This document shows, one piece after another, positions 8,443 through 16,846 of a stretch of 64,000 nt of DNA (its first letter is position 1; each line of letters opens with the position of its first letter). The translations under genes were made by a program, and so were the position numbers. Below the pieces are notes generated by a model. The model searched no databases and was not told the origin of the DNA. It saw only the letters and a program-made list of their open reading frames with translations. The DNA comes from Streptomyces sp. Root1304. GTDB lineage: Bacteria; Actinomycetota; Actinomycetes; Streptomycetales; Streptomycetaceae. The stretch lies in assembly GCF_001426405.1 (NCBI RefSeq), contig NZ_LMEP01000025.1, positions 144,750 to 208,749 on the forward strand, in the 5' to 3' direction.

Positions 8443-8756
8443 GGATCCACGGTAGCCGAGGGGGTTCCTCCCGGCGCGGGTCCGTCGACTCGAATCCGCT
8501 CGGACGATCTTGGTGGCGGAGATCACACCGACCCGGGTGACCGCCGGTGGCCACCCGGAGGGCAGGATGGTTCGTGACGGTTCGGCAGGTGTTCGATTCC
8601 TGTCCAACTCGCCCTGGAATCAGATGGATTCGGACAGTGACCGTCAACCCCCGTACGAGTGCGACGAATCCTGCCGCCGGGATACACGGGTGTCACGACG
8701 GGGCGATAGGGTTAACCTGCCCTGGGTCGGGTGCCCTTGTACGGGTGGGGAGTGAC
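8443..8756. other. 314-bp divergent intergenic region
   Basis: The region separates the pseudokinase from the small basic-protein gene. It has short imperfect inverted repeats around 8600-8637 (outer arms CTGTCC and GGACAG) and a TAGGGT hexamer near 8707 that could be a -10 box for the rightward gene. No RNA gene or convincing short coding frame was found. Confidence 0.4.
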
Positions 8757-9029
8757 ATGGAACAGATAGCAATGCGCAGCAGGCCGCGAGTGCCTGCCAT
8801 CACCTGCGGGAGCAGCGCGACGAGTTCGCGGCTCGACCGTCATCTCGCGGTGCTCGGCGGTCCCGCCGTGCCCCAGCGCGAGGCGGCCGAGGCGACGCTG
8901 CTGATGCGGGAACTGACGACGCGTACGCACGAGGCGCCGGTGCACAGCCACCGCAGCCGCAGCGCGCGGGTCTCGCTCTTCGCCCCGCTCCGCAGACTCC
9001 GCCGCTCCCTCTTCGGAACGCGCCGCTGA
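8757..9029 (+). CDS. Small basic conserved hypothetical protein
   Basis: This gene encodes 90 residues starting MEQIAMRSRPRVP at an ATG preceded by a ggggag ribosome-binding site. The C-terminal third is strongly basic (LFAPLRRLRRSLFGTRR) and could form an amphipathic, membrane- or nucleic-acid-binding helix. No signal peptide or catalytic motif is visible. I believe similar short proteins are conserved among Streptomyces but cannot name a function. An inverted repeat 140 bp downstream may end its transcript. Confidence 0.6.
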   Translation: MEQIAMRSRPRVPAITCGSSATSSRLDRHLAVLGGPAVPQREAAEATLLMRELTTRTHEAPVHSHRSRSARVSLFAPLRRLRRSLFGTRR

Positions 9030-9370
9030 CGGTCGGGCGCACCGGGCCGCCGCGTACCCCCGAGGTTCCCGCCCGCCCCTGCCCGGCCGCCCGTACTCCC
9101 GTACGACTCGACAGCGACAGCTCAGCCGGGCGACCTTGCCCGTCCGAGTGACAGCACGGCGCAAACAGAAGCGCCGGACGTGTCCCCGCCCGTCCGGCGC
9201 TCCTTCGTGCCCGCTGACGGGCCGGCCGGTACCTGCCGGAAGCCTGCTCGCACCCGCTGACCGGACCGGCGCGCCCGACGGCCGGTCCCGGCTCACCCGT
9301 CGACCCGTCCGGCCCGCGCCCGCCCGACCGGGCCCGTCGCACCCGCCGCCGCGCCCCGTCCCCCCGGGCC
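9030..9370. other. 341-bp convergent intergenic region
   Basis: The region lies between the small basic-protein gene and the convergent CoA-transferase gene. Apart from the hairpin at 9170-9201 it is C-rich filler without a recognisable gene. Confidence 0.5.
9170..9201. terminator. Hairpin terminator between convergent genes
   Basis: A perfect 11-bp stem (AGCGCCGGACG and its complement) encloses a 10-nt loop. It is followed by a short pyrimidine run rather than a clear U-tract. Its place between converging genes suggests a bidirectional terminator. Confidence 0.7.
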
Positions 9371-10567
9371 TCAGGCGATCACCCCCGCGCTCCTCAGCTC
9401 CTTCACCTCCGCCTCCGGCACGCCCAACTCCGCGAGCACCCCGTCCGTGTCCTGTCCGAGTGCCGGGATCCGGTCCATCCGGGGTTCCGGGGCGTCCGGG
9501 AAGATGATCGGCGGGAGGAGCGCGCGCAGCGGACCGGCCGGTGACTCCACCTCCCGCCAGCGGTCACGGGCCGTCAGCTGGGGGTGGTCCGCCAGCTCCG
9601 CGACCGAGTTGAGCCGGGCGCAGGCGATGCCCGCCGCGTCCAGGCGGGCCAGCGCCTCGGGCGCCGTCAGCGGGGCCAGGGCCTCCGCGACCACCGCGTC
9701 CGTCGCCGCGCGCCCGGCCACCCGTGCCGTGTTCGTCGCGAACTCCGGGTCCTCCGCCAGCTCCGGCCGGCCGAGGACCTGCCCGGCCAGCCGCCGCCAC
9801 TCCCGGTCGTTCTGCACGGAGAGCAGCACAAGACCGCCGTCGGCCGTCGGGTAGGCGTCGTACGGGGCGATCACCGCGTGCGCGAGCCCCGTACGCGCCG
9901 GGGGCGTACCCCCGTGCATCCCGTGATGCAACGGATGCCCCATCCACTCCGCGAGCGAGTCGAGCAGCGAGATCTCCACCGGACCGCCCCGCCCGGTCGT
10001 GCCGCGCCGTACGAGTGCGGCGAGGACGCCCGAGAAGGCGTACATGCCGGCCGCGATGTCGGCCGCGGGAATCCCGGACTTGACCGGTCGCTCCGGTGTC
10101 CCGGTCACCGACACGAGGCCCGCCTCGCACTGGACGAGCATGTCGTACGCCCGCTTGAGCGCGTACGGTCCGTCCGCCCCGTACCCGGAGACGTCCACCG
10201 CGATCAGCCGCGGGTGAGCGGCGCACAGGGTGGTCGCGTCGAGGCCGAGCCGGGCCGCCGCGCCCTGGGCGAGGTTCTGCACGAAGACGTCCGCGCCGGC
10301 CACCAGCCGCCGGACGAGCGCCAGGCCCCGGGGGTCCTTGAGGTCGACCGCCACGGACTCCTTGCCGCGGTTGCACCACACGAAGTGCGAGGCGAGACCC
10401 CGGGCGGCGGTGTCGTACCCCCGGGCGAAGTCCCCGCCGTCGGGCCGCTCGACCTTCACGACGCGGGCGCCGAGGTCGGCGAGCTGCCGGGTGGCGAAGG
10501 GGGCGGCGACGGCCTGCTCGACGGCGACGACCGTGATGCCTTCGAGGGGGAGTGGCTGAGTGCTCAT
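9371..10567 (-). CDS. CaiB/BaiF-family (family III) CoA-transferase
   Basis: The 398-residue protein shows the family III layout: N-terminal DLGARVVKVERPDGGD, NRGKESVAVDLKDPRG, the SGYGADGPYALKRAYDMLVQ segment with probable catalytic Asp142, and a GGPVEISLLD region. These enzymes move CoA between acyl-CoA and a free acid through an aspartyl thioester; relatives include formyl-CoA and itaconate/mesaconate transferases and alpha-methylacyl-CoA racemase. The start is ATG 10565-10567. Its substrate is unknown and no metabolic partner is adjacent. Confidence 0.87.
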   Translation of the reverse strand: MSTQPLPLEGITVVAVEQAVAAPFATRQLADLGARVVKVERPDGGDFARGYDTAARGLASHFVWCNRGKESVAVDLKDPRGLALVRRLVAGADVFVQNLAQGAAARLGLDATTLCAAHPRLIAVDVSGYGADGPYALKRAYDMLVQCEAGLVSVTGTPERPVKSGIPAADIAAGMYAFSGVLAALVRRGTTGRGGPVEISLLDSLAEWMGHPLHHGMHGGTPPARTGLAHAVIAPYDAYPTADGGLVLLSVQNDREWRRLAGQVLGRPELAEDPEFATNTARVAGRAATDAVVAEALAPLTAPEALARLDAAGIACARLNSVAELADHPQLTARDRWREVESPAGPLRALLPPIIFPDAPEPRMDRIPALGQDTDGVLAELGVPEAEVKELRSAGVIA

Positions 10568-10708
10568 GAAAGCCCTGCCTACCCTGCGGGGGCGGGGGTT
10601 GTCATCAGGGGATGGATCACGCCGGGGCGCGCCGGGCATGCGGCGCGTACGGCCTGACGTGTCCGTACGCCCCCGGTGTCGTGGCGGGCCCCGGTGCCGT
10701 ACGGGTCG

Positions 10709-11488
10709 TCAGCCCCGCGCGTAGCGGCGTACCGCGAGCGGGGCGAAGACGGCGATCAGGCCCAGCGACCAGAGGAGCGCCCCGGCGACCGGATGGGTCA
10801 CCGGCCAGGCTCCTTCGACGGGGACCGGCGCGTTGCCGAAGAGGGCGCGGACCGCCGTCGTGACCGCCGAGATCGGGTTCCACTCGGCGACCGTCCGCAG
10901 CCAGCCCGGCAGGTTGTCCGTCGGGATGTACGCGTTCGACAGCAGCGGCAGCATGAACGTGGCGCTGCCGAGCTGCCCGGCCGCCTCCTCGCTCTTCGAC
11001 GCCAGGCCGAGCAGGATGCCCACCCAGGTCGTCGCGAACCGGAAGAGCAGCAGCAGGCCGAGGGCGGCCAGGGCCTCCGCCGCCGTCCCCTCGATCCGCC
11101 AGCCCATGGCGAGCCCGACCAGGACGAGCGGGACCGTGCCGACCGCGCTCGCCACCAGATCGGCCAGCGCCTGCCCGAGGGGGACGGCGGCCCTGCTCAC
11201 CGGCATGGTCCGGAAGCGGTCCATGACGCCCCGGTGCGCGTCCTGTGCGGACTGGAACATGCCGGTCATGAGCCCGCCCGCCGCCGTCGCCACCAACAGG
11301 CCGGGCACCAGCTGGGAGCGGTACTCGGCGCCGGGCAGGGCGAGCGCGCTGCCGAACACGTATCCGAAGAAGAGCAGGAACACGATCGGCATCGTCTGCG
11401 TCATCACGGTGATCGCGGGCGCGTGCAGGACGCGGCGGAGATGGCGGCCGAGGACGGCGGTGCCGTCGTGGACGAGGGCGGTGCTCAC
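10709..11488 (-). CDS. ABC-2 type exporter permease (DrrB-like)
   Basis: This 259-residue polytopic protein has about six membrane spans and the ABC-2 middle region (RFRTMPVSRAAVPLGQALADL followed by spans, then SNAYIPTDNLPGWLRTVAEWNPIS). The latter resembles the DrrB family of antibiotic exporters. The GTG start overlaps the ATPase stop in GTGA, so the two subunits are made together. With the divergent TetR it forms a self-regulated drug- or lipid-export module. Confidence 0.9.
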   Translation of the reverse strand: MSTALVHDGTAVLGRHLRRVLHAPAITVMTQTMPIVFLLFFGYVFGSALALPGAEYRSQLVPGLLVATAAGGLMTGMFQSAQDAHRGVMDRFRTMPVSRAAVPLGQALADLVASAVGTVPLVLVGLAMGWRIEGTAAEALAALGLLLLFRFATTWVGILLGLASKSEEAAGQLGSATFMLPLLSNAYIPTDNLPGWLRTVAEWNPISAVTTAVRALFGNAPVPVEGAWPVTHPVAGALLWSLGLIAVFAPLAVRRYARG

Positions 11489-12423
11489 GCGGCGAGCTCC
11501 TTCCGGTCGGTGAGGCGCAGGAACACCTCGTCGAGGGTGGGTGGACGCAGGGACGCGTCGACGATGAGCACCCCGGCCGCGTCGATCTCGCGGACGATGC
11601 GGGGGAGGGTGAGCGTGGTGTCCGTGGTCACCGCGCCGACCGTGCGGCGCTCGGGGTCCAGGTCCGGCGCCGAACCGGTCAGCTGGTCGAGGACGGCCGC
11701 GGCGGCTTCGAGCGGCGAGGCGGGGGCGACGACGACCTGGGCGTAGCTGCCGACGAGGGCCTTGAGCGCGGCGGGGGTGCCGCGCTGGGCGACCCGCCCC
11801 TCGTCGATCAGGACGATGTCGTCGGCGAGCTGGTCGGCCTCCTCCAGGTACTGCGTGGTCAGCAGCACGGTCGTCCCGTCGGAGGCCAACTCCCGTACGG
11901 CGTCCCAGATCTCGTTGCGGCTGTGCGGGTCGAGTCCGGTCGTGGGCTCGTCGAGGAAGAGGACCCGGGGCGGTACGAGCAGACTCGCCGCCAGGTCGAG
12001 CCTGCGCCGCATGCCGCCGGAGTACGTGCGGGCGGGCCGCCCGGCGGCCGCGGTGAGGCCGAACCGTTCCAGGAGCTCGTCGGCGCGGGAGCGCGGCGCG
12101 CGCAGGAGGCGGGCGAAGAGCCGCAGGTTCTCGGCGCCCGTCAGGTCCCCGTCGACCGAGGCGTACTGCCCGGTGACCGCGATCCGCTTCCGTACCCCTG
12201 CCGGGTCGCGCACCACGTCGTGGCCTGCGACCCGCGCGCTCCCCGCGTCGGGCCGGGTGAGGGTGGTGAGGACGCGGACGGCGGTGGTCTTGCCGGCGCC
12301 GTTCGGCCCGAGGACGCCGCAGACCGAGCCCTCGGGGACGGCGAGGTCGAGCCCGCGGAGGGCGTGGACCTCGCCGTACCGCTTCTGCAGACCCTCACTA
12401 AGTACAGCGTACGTAGTCGTCAT
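11485..12423 (-). CDS. ABC exporter ATPase (DrrA-like)
   Basis: This 312-residue ATPase has Walker A GPNGAGKT (39-46), the signature YSGGM (134-138), Walker B VLFLDEP (154-160) and the DrrA-family C-terminal regulatory domain ending PTLDEVFLRLT. It energises the DrrB-like permease. The ATG at 12421-12423 has no clear ribosome-binding site. A TAGGGT box on the minus strand ends 7 nt upstream, implying a leaderless transcript, and an operator-like palindrome lies inside codons 3-9. Confidence 0.92.
   Translation of the reverse strand: MTTTYAVLSEGLQKRYGEVHALRGLDLAVPEGSVCGVLGPNGAGKTTAVRVLTTLTRPDAGSARVAGHDVVRDPAGVRKRIAVTGQYASVDGDLTGAENLRLFARLLRAPRSRADELLERFGLTAAAGRPARTYSGGMRRRLDLAASLLVPPRVLFLDEPTTGLDPHSRNEIWDAVRELASDGTTVLLTTQYLEEADQLADDIVLIDEGRVAQRGTPAALKALVGSYAQVVVAPASPLEAAAAVLDQLTGSAPDLDPERRTVGAVTTDTTLTLPRIVREIDAAGVLIVDASLRPPTLDEVFLRLTDRKELAA
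12399..12415. promoter_or_regulatory. Second TetR operator, inside the DrrA-like gene
   Basis: TAAGTAC-AGC-GTACGTA matches the upstream palindrome at 12443-12459 in six of seven bases of one arm and all of the other. Centre-to-centre distance is 44 bp, about four helical turns, so two repressor dimers could bind the same face of the DNA. Confidence 0.65.
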
Positions 12424-12430
12424 GGCCGTG

Positions 12431-12436
12431 ACCCTA
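12431..12436 (-). promoter_or_regulatory. Probable -10 box of a leaderless DrrAB transcript
   Basis: TAGGGT on the minus strand ends 7 nt before the ATG at 12423, placing the expected transcription start at the ATG itself. The operator at 12443-12459 covers the spacer and -35 side. Confidence 0.55.
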
Positions 12437-12442
12437 CCCCAC

Positions 12443-12459
12443 TACGTACGGTGTACGTA
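12443..12459. promoter_or_regulatory. Perfect TetR operator between drrA-like and tetR
   Basis: A perfect palindrome, TACGTAC-GGT-GTACGTA, sits in the 63-bp divergent intergenic region. The 17-bp size and position fit autoregulation by the adjacent TetR and repression of the exporter. Confidence 0.75.
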
Positions 12460-12486
12460 ACTACGATGGAGGCGAGGTGATGATCC

Positions 12487-13245
12487 ATGGCGGGCCGAGC
12501 GGCCGAACCGGAAGTGATCTGGGCGCGGCCCGAGCGCGCGGGCCGAGGCCCCAAACCGGCGTACAGCCGGCGGGACGTCGTGGACGTGGCCGTCCGCATC
12601 GCCGACGCCGACGGCATCGACGCGGTCTCCATGCGCCGCATCGCCGCCGAACTCGGCTGCGGCACCATGTCGCTCTACAACTACGTCCCCCGCAAGGAGG
12701 ACCTGTACGAGCTGATGGTCGACGCCGTCAGCGGCGAGTACGAGCTGCCCGAGGAGCCCAGCGGCGACTGGCGCGCCGACATGACCGGCATCGCCCACCA
12801 GAGCCGCGCGATCATGTACCGGCACCCCTGGCTCCCCCGGACCATGACCACCGCCTACGGGTTCAGCCCGAACGCCCTGGCCTTCCTGGAGTGGTGCATG
12901 GCCAGCCTGTCCCCGCTGGACATCCCCGCCGGGCTGAAGATGCAGCTGATCGCCATGATCAACGGCACGGTCATGGCGACCGTCGCCAACGAGCACGCCA
13001 TCGCCGAGCGGGCCCGGGGACTGCCCTGGTCCGAGGCGGAGGAGCAGGCGGTGCGCGCCGCCTATCTGGGAAGCCGGCTGGCGAGCGGGCGGTATCCGCA
13101 CCTCGCGGAGCTGTTCGCCGAGGCGCCCGCCGCCCCGATCGACGCGGACGCGGTCTTCGCGCTGACCATCGCCCGGCTTCTGGACTCGTTCGCGCCCGGG
13201 GAGCCTTCGGCGGGCGAATCGGCGGGTCCCGTCACAGGAGCATGA
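12487..13245 (+). CDS. TetR-family repressor of the DrrAB-type exporter
   Basis: This 252-residue regulator has a helix-turn-helix at about residues 30-75 (VSMRRIAAELGCGTMSLYNYVPRKEDL) and a TetR_C_1-type ligand domain. The ATG at 12487 follows a gaggcgagg box. It diverges from the exporter genes across paired palindromes, so exporter substrate binding is the likely inducing signal. Its last 14 bases overlap the convergent Type ISP-like gene. Confidence 0.9.
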   Translation: MAGRAAEPEVIWARPERAGRGPKPAYSRRDVVDVAVRIADADGIDAVSMRRIAAELGCGTMSLYNYVPRKEDLYELMVDAVSGEYELPEEPSGDWRADMTGIAHQSRAIMYRHPWLPRTMTTAYGFSPNALAFLEWCMASLSPLDIPAGLKMQLIAMINGTVMATVANEHAIAERARGLPWSEAEEQAVRAAYLGSRLASGRYPHLAELFAEAPAAPIDADAVFALTIARLLDSFAPGEPSAGESAGPVTGA

Positions 13246-14455
13246 ACTGCCCCTCCGGGCCCTCCTCCTGATGGTCCAGCACGGACGCGGGGCGGCGGGC
13301 CCGGGCGGGCGGCGGCAGGATTCCGGCCGCCCGCAGCTCCTCGGCTCCCACGCTCTGCGGCGCTTCCGCCGCGAACACGGCGCGCTCCGGCTCCCGCGAG
13401 CCGAGCAGCGCGAGCACCGTGATCAGCTCCAGGAGCTCCGAGGTCCACTCCTGCGGCCAGGCCGCAGGACCGATCGCCTCCAGCGAACCGGGTTCCGGTA
13501 CGGCGGTCCGGTGCGCGAACCACTGCTCGAGGACCCGTACCCCGCCGACCCGGAACTCCCAGGCCGCCGCCGGCACGGGGGAGATCCGGCCCTCGTCGAG
13601 GCAGAGGGTCTCGTCCCCCTCGTCGTACGTCATCTCCGCGGGGCACGCCGGGACCGCCGCCCGCACATAGGGGCGGCGTCCGCCCGGCAGCCTCGGTTTC
13701 GTCCCGCTCAGGGCGCCCCGCGCCTGGACGTCGACCAGCTCCCGGCCGAGCGCCACGCCCGCCGCCCAGACCCGCGGGTCCCCGGGGAGCGGCACCCGGC
13801 ACCCGGCGGGGGAGGGGCGGGCCGCCGCCACGGTCCACGCGAGCCACTCGTGGGCGTCGACCGCGCGCCCGTACCGTTCCCCGAGGAACGCGAGGAGACC
13901 CGGCGCGAGATTGGGCTCCCGGCCCCCGGGGCGCCGGAACAGTGGCCGGATGCGGCCCGGCCGGCCGGCGGGGGAGCGGCCCTCCGGCAGTGCGGCCGTC
14001 ACGAGGAGCGCGGGGCCGGCGGCCCCCGGCGCGTACCCCTGCTCGACCGCGAAGAGCTGCGGTGCGCCGGCGACCCGCCACAGCTCGGGGCGGGCGGTGT
14101 CGATCAGCCGGTGGTCGGGCAGCAGCCACTGCTCGTCGTACGGCCCGCGCGCGATCCGTACGGGGTCCGGGCAGCGGCCCGGGTCGCGCGACCACCGGGC
14201 GGTCCCGGTGCGCTGTCCGGGCAGCGCGGCGACCGTACTCGCCGGGGTCCGCGCCCGGCTGGGCCGGAACAGGGCCTCCCGCTCGGCCCCCTCGGCGGCG
14301 ACGAGCCGGTCCCAGCGGGCCCGCAGGGTCCGCACGTCCGGCGCCGCGATCCACGGACGGCCGAAGCGCAACGGCGCCACGGACCACGGCATGAGGTCGT
14401 CGAGGAGGGGCGGGTCGGCGTCGTGCGCTCCGGGAGCTTCCGTCACGCCCCGCAT
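13232..14455 (-). CDS. Orphan Type ISP restriction-modification C-terminal domain protein
   Basis: The 407-residue protein resembles the C-terminal target-recognition region of Type ISP (LlaGI-like) restriction-modification enzymes. The clearest part is TYDEGDETLCLDEGRISPV, followed by WEFRVGGVRVLEQWF (about residues 285-325). Real Type ISP enzymes exceed 1500 residues and include nuclease, helicase and methyltransferase domains; none of these is present and no such gene is adjacent. It may have been recruited for DNA binding outside restriction. Start ATG 14453-14455. Confidence 0.65.
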   Translation of the reverse strand: MRGVTEAPGAHDADPPLLDDLMPWSVAPLRFGRPWIAAPDVRTLRARWDRLVAAEGAEREALFRPSRARTPASTVAALPGQRTGTARWSRDPGRCPDPVRIARGPYDEQWLLPDHRLIDTARPELWRVAGAPQLFAVEQGYAPGAAGPALLVTAALPEGRSPAGRPGRIRPLFRRPGGREPNLAPGLLAFLGERYGRAVDAHEWLAWTVAAARPSPAGCRVPLPGDPRVWAAGVALGRELVDVQARGALSGTKPRLPGGRRPYVRAAVPACPAEMTYDEGDETLCLDEGRISPVPAAAWEFRVGGVRVLEQWFAHRTAVPEPGSLEAIGPAAWPQEWTSELLELITVLALLGSREPERAVFAAEAPQSVGAEELRAAGILPPPARARRPASVLDHQEEGPEGQFMLL

Positions 14456-14570
14456 GCTAACGAGGGCGCTCCGTGGGCATCCAGCGTCGGCGGGATTCCG
14501 GCGCCGACGCGATTCCGGCGCCGGCCGTGGTGCGGCGCGCCTCTCCCGCGGGATGCGGCGCTCCCGCCCG

Positions 14571-15320
14571 TCAGTGCGCCTCCACCGTCACCGTGAAGGA
14601 GAAGCGGTCGCCCCGGTAGCGGATGCGGGCCACGTCGACGACCCTGCCGTCCTCGTCGTAGGTCACACCGGTGTAGTGGAGGATCGGCGACAGCAGCGGT
14701 ACCTGGAGCAGGGCGGCGGTCTCCGGATCGGCGAGCCGCGCCTCGACCGTGTCGGTGATGCGGCTGATCCGCACCCCGACGACGTCCCGCAGCACCTTCG
14801 TCATCGGCCACCGCTCCAGATCGGCCGGGTCGATCGCGGCGGCGAGCTCGGGACGCACGGCGTTCTCCGCCCAGTTGGTCGGCTCCCCGGTCTCGCCGTC
14901 GCGCCGCAGCCGCCGGTACGCCACGATCTCCGTCAGGTCGGGGAAGTGCTCCGCGAGCTCACCCGGCACCGGGGCGGCGCCGTGGCCGAGAACCGTCGTC
15001 AGCTCGCCCGACTGCTGGGCCACGATCGCGTCGATCGAGCCGAGCAGCCGGCGCGGGGTGGAACGCCGGGCACCCGGCTCGATGAAGGTCCCGCGCCGCC
15101 GGTGCCGGCTGATCAGGCCCTCCTCCTCCAGCTCCTTGAGGGCCTGGCGCATGGTCAGCACGCTCACGCCGTAGTGGGCGGCGAGCTGCTCCTCGGTGGG
15201 CAGCCGCAGCGAGGCGTCGGGCGTGCGGCCCAGTATCGAGGCGCGCAGCGACTGCGATACCTGGTACCAGAGCGGCAGCTTGCGGTTCAGGACCAGCGAG
15301 TCGGGTGCGAAGGCGGTCAC
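14571..15320 (-). CDS. GntR/HutC-family regulator with UTRA domain
   Basis: The 249-residue protein has an N-terminal GntR winged helix (LPTEEQLAAHYGVSVLTMRQALKEL, about residues 40-65) and a C-terminal UTRA ligand domain. A GTG start at 15318-15320 lies 40 bp after the hmgA stop, so both are likely on one leftward transcript. A palindrome over the hmgA promoter is a good candidate for its operator, with a tyrosine/homogentisate-pathway intermediate as plausible effector; that link is inferred from position. Confidence 0.85.
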   Translation of the reverse strand: MTAFAPDSLVLNRKLPLWYQVSQSLRASILGRTPDASLRLPTEEQLAAHYGVSVLTMRQALKELEEEGLISRHRRRGTFIEPGARRSTPRRLLGSIDAIVAQQSGELTTVLGHGAAPVPGELAEHFPDLTEIVAYRRLRRDGETGEPTNWAENAVRPELAAAIDPADLERWPMTKVLRDVVGVRISRITDTVEARLADPETAALLQVPLLSPILHYTGVTYDEDGRVVDVARIRYRGDRFSFTVTVEAH

Positions 15321-15360
15321 GGGTTCTCCGTACGAAGGCTACGGGCTTACGGCCGAGACA

Positions 15361-16683
15361 CTACGGCCGAAAGTGGCGCTCAAGACCCTGCCATACGTCG
15401 TCGTACCCCTGCTGCAGATGGTCGGCCTCGGCCGCCTGCGGGGTCACGGTCACCGGCCAGCGGGTCTCGAACATGAAGGCCAGACCGTCGTCGATCTTCT
15501 GCGGCCGGAGCTCGGCGGCGCTGGCCCGGTCGAAGGTCTCCCGGTCGGGGCCGTGCGCCGACATCATGTTGTGCAGCGAACCGCCGCCGGGCACGAAACC
15601 CCCCTTCCCGGCCGTCTTCGCGTCGTACGCGCCCTCGATCAGGCCCATGTACTCGCTCATCACGTTCCGGTGGAAGTACGGCGGACGGAACGTGTCCTCA
15701 CCGACCAGCCAGCGCGGCGCGAAGACCACGAAGTCCACTCCCGCGAGCCCCGGGGTGTCGGAGGGGGAGGTGAGGACGGTGAAGATCGACGGGTCGGGGT
15801 GGTCGTACGAGATCGTCCCGATGACATTGAAACGGTGCAGGTCGTAGACGTACGGGGTGTGGTTGCCGTGCCAGGCGACGACATCGAGCGGGGAGTGGCC
15901 GTACGTCGCCGACCAGAGGTTGCCGCAGTACTTGTTGACCACCTCCACCGGACCCTCGACGTCCTCGTACGCGGCGACCGGGGCCCGGAAGTCGCGGGCG
16001 TTGGCCAGTCCGTTGGCGCCGATCGGGCCGAGGTCGGGGAGCTGGAACGGCGCCCCGAAGTTCTCGCAGACATAGCCGCGGGCGGTCTCGTCGAGCAGCT
16101 CGACGCGGAAGCGGACCCCGCGCGGGATCAGCGCGACCTCGCCGGGGTGGGCGGCGAGCAGGCCGAGTTCGGTACGCAGGAGCAGACCGCCGCGCTCCGG
16201 GACGATCAGCAGCTCACCGTCCGCGTCGCCGAAGACCCGCTCCATGTCGGCGTTGGCGTGGTAGAGATGCACGGCCATGCCGGTGCGCTGGGTCGCGTCG
16301 CCGTTGCCGCCGAGGGTCCACAGACCGGCCAGCCAGTCGGTGCCGGGCGCCGGCTCGGGCAGCGGGTCCCAGCGGAGCCGGTTCGGGTCGGGCACGGTCT
16401 CGGTGAACGGCGTGCCGCGCAGCGTCCCGTTGTCGATCCGGGTGAACGGCGGGTGCGCGGCCGAGGGGCGGATCCGGTAGAGCCAGGAGCGCCGGTTGTG
16501 GGCCCGCGGCTCGGTGAAGGCGCTGCCGCTGAGCTGCTCGGCGTAGAGCCCGAGCGGTGCGCGCTGCGGCGAGTTGCGGCCGTGCGGCAGCGCGCCGGGG
16601 ATCGCCTCCGAGCTGTGCTCGTTGCCGAAACCGGTGCTGTATCCGAGCGTCTCGGCCGTCTTCCTGGCCTGCTCCGTGGTCAT
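15361..16683 (-). CDS. hmgA: Homogentisate 1,2-dioxygenase
   Basis: The 440-residue enzyme opens the homogentisate ring to maleylacetoacetate in tyrosine and phenylalanine catabolism. The N-terminus (YSTGFGNEHSSEAIPGALP) is diagnostic. The Fe(II) ligands correspond to His338, Glu344 and His377 (PPYFHRN, SEYMG and SAHGPD), with a three-residue insertion relative to the human enzyme before the last histidine. A ggag ribosome-binding site precedes the ATG. It is followed by a GntR regulator gene. The maleylacetoacetate isomerase and fumarylacetoacetase genes are not adjacent. Confidence 0.96.
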   Translation of the reverse strand: MTTEQARKTAETLGYSTGFGNEHSSEAIPGALPHGRNSPQRAPLGLYAEQLSGSAFTEPRAHNRRSWLYRIRPSAAHPPFTRIDNGTLRGTPFTETVPDPNRLRWDPLPEPAPGTDWLAGLWTLGGNGDATQRTGMAVHLYHANADMERVFGDADGELLIVPERGGLLLRTELGLLAAHPGEVALIPRGVRFRVELLDETARGYVCENFGAPFQLPDLGPIGANGLANARDFRAPVAAYEDVEGPVEVVNKYCGNLWSATYGHSPLDVVAWHGNHTPYVYDLHRFNVIGTISYDHPDPSIFTVLTSPSDTPGLAGVDFVVFAPRWLVGEDTFRPPYFHRNVMSEYMGLIEGAYDAKTAGKGGFVPGGGSLHNMMSAHGPDRETFDRASAAELRPQKIDDGLAFMFETRWPVTVTPQAAEADHLQQGYDDVWQGLERHFRP

Positions 16684-16710
16684 CGCCCGCTCCTGTCCTG
16701 AGCCCGCAAG

Positions 16711-16754
16711 GGAATCCTATGCATGACCGTAGGATTCCGCGCGCCTTCCGTCAA
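16711..16754 (-). promoter_or_regulatory. hmgA promoter with overlapping 9-bp-arm operator
   Basis: On the minus strand, TTGACG (16749-16754) and TACGGT (16726-16731) are separated by 17 bp, a good housekeeping-type promoter. A perfect inverted repeat with arms GGAATCCTA (16711-16719) and TAGGATTCC (16730-16738) and a 10-bp spacer straddles the -10 box. Binding there would block transcription; the co-transcribed GntR protein is the obvious candidate. Confidence 0.75.
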
Positions 16755-16833
16755 CGGGGCGACGGGCGGGCAGTTGTCGGGTGCGCGGAAATCAGGTGCC
16801 GCACGAGGGGGTCAAAAAAGATGAACAATGCTC

Positions 16834-16839
16834 TACTCT
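16834..16839 (+). promoter_or_regulatory. Probable -10 box of a leaderless beta-helix operon
   Basis: TACTCT ends 7 nt before the ATG at 16847, and no ribosome-binding site is visible, suggesting transcription starts at or near the ATG. A GTCAAA hexamer at 16811-16816 could be a weak -35. Confidence 0.45.
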
Positions 16840-16846
16840 CACGCGC

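Noticed and set aside
8570..8625. Possible tRNA, from a GTTCGATTCC T-loop-like word
   Set aside because: No acceptor stem, anticodon arm or D-arm could be paired around it, so the resemblance is limited to one loop.
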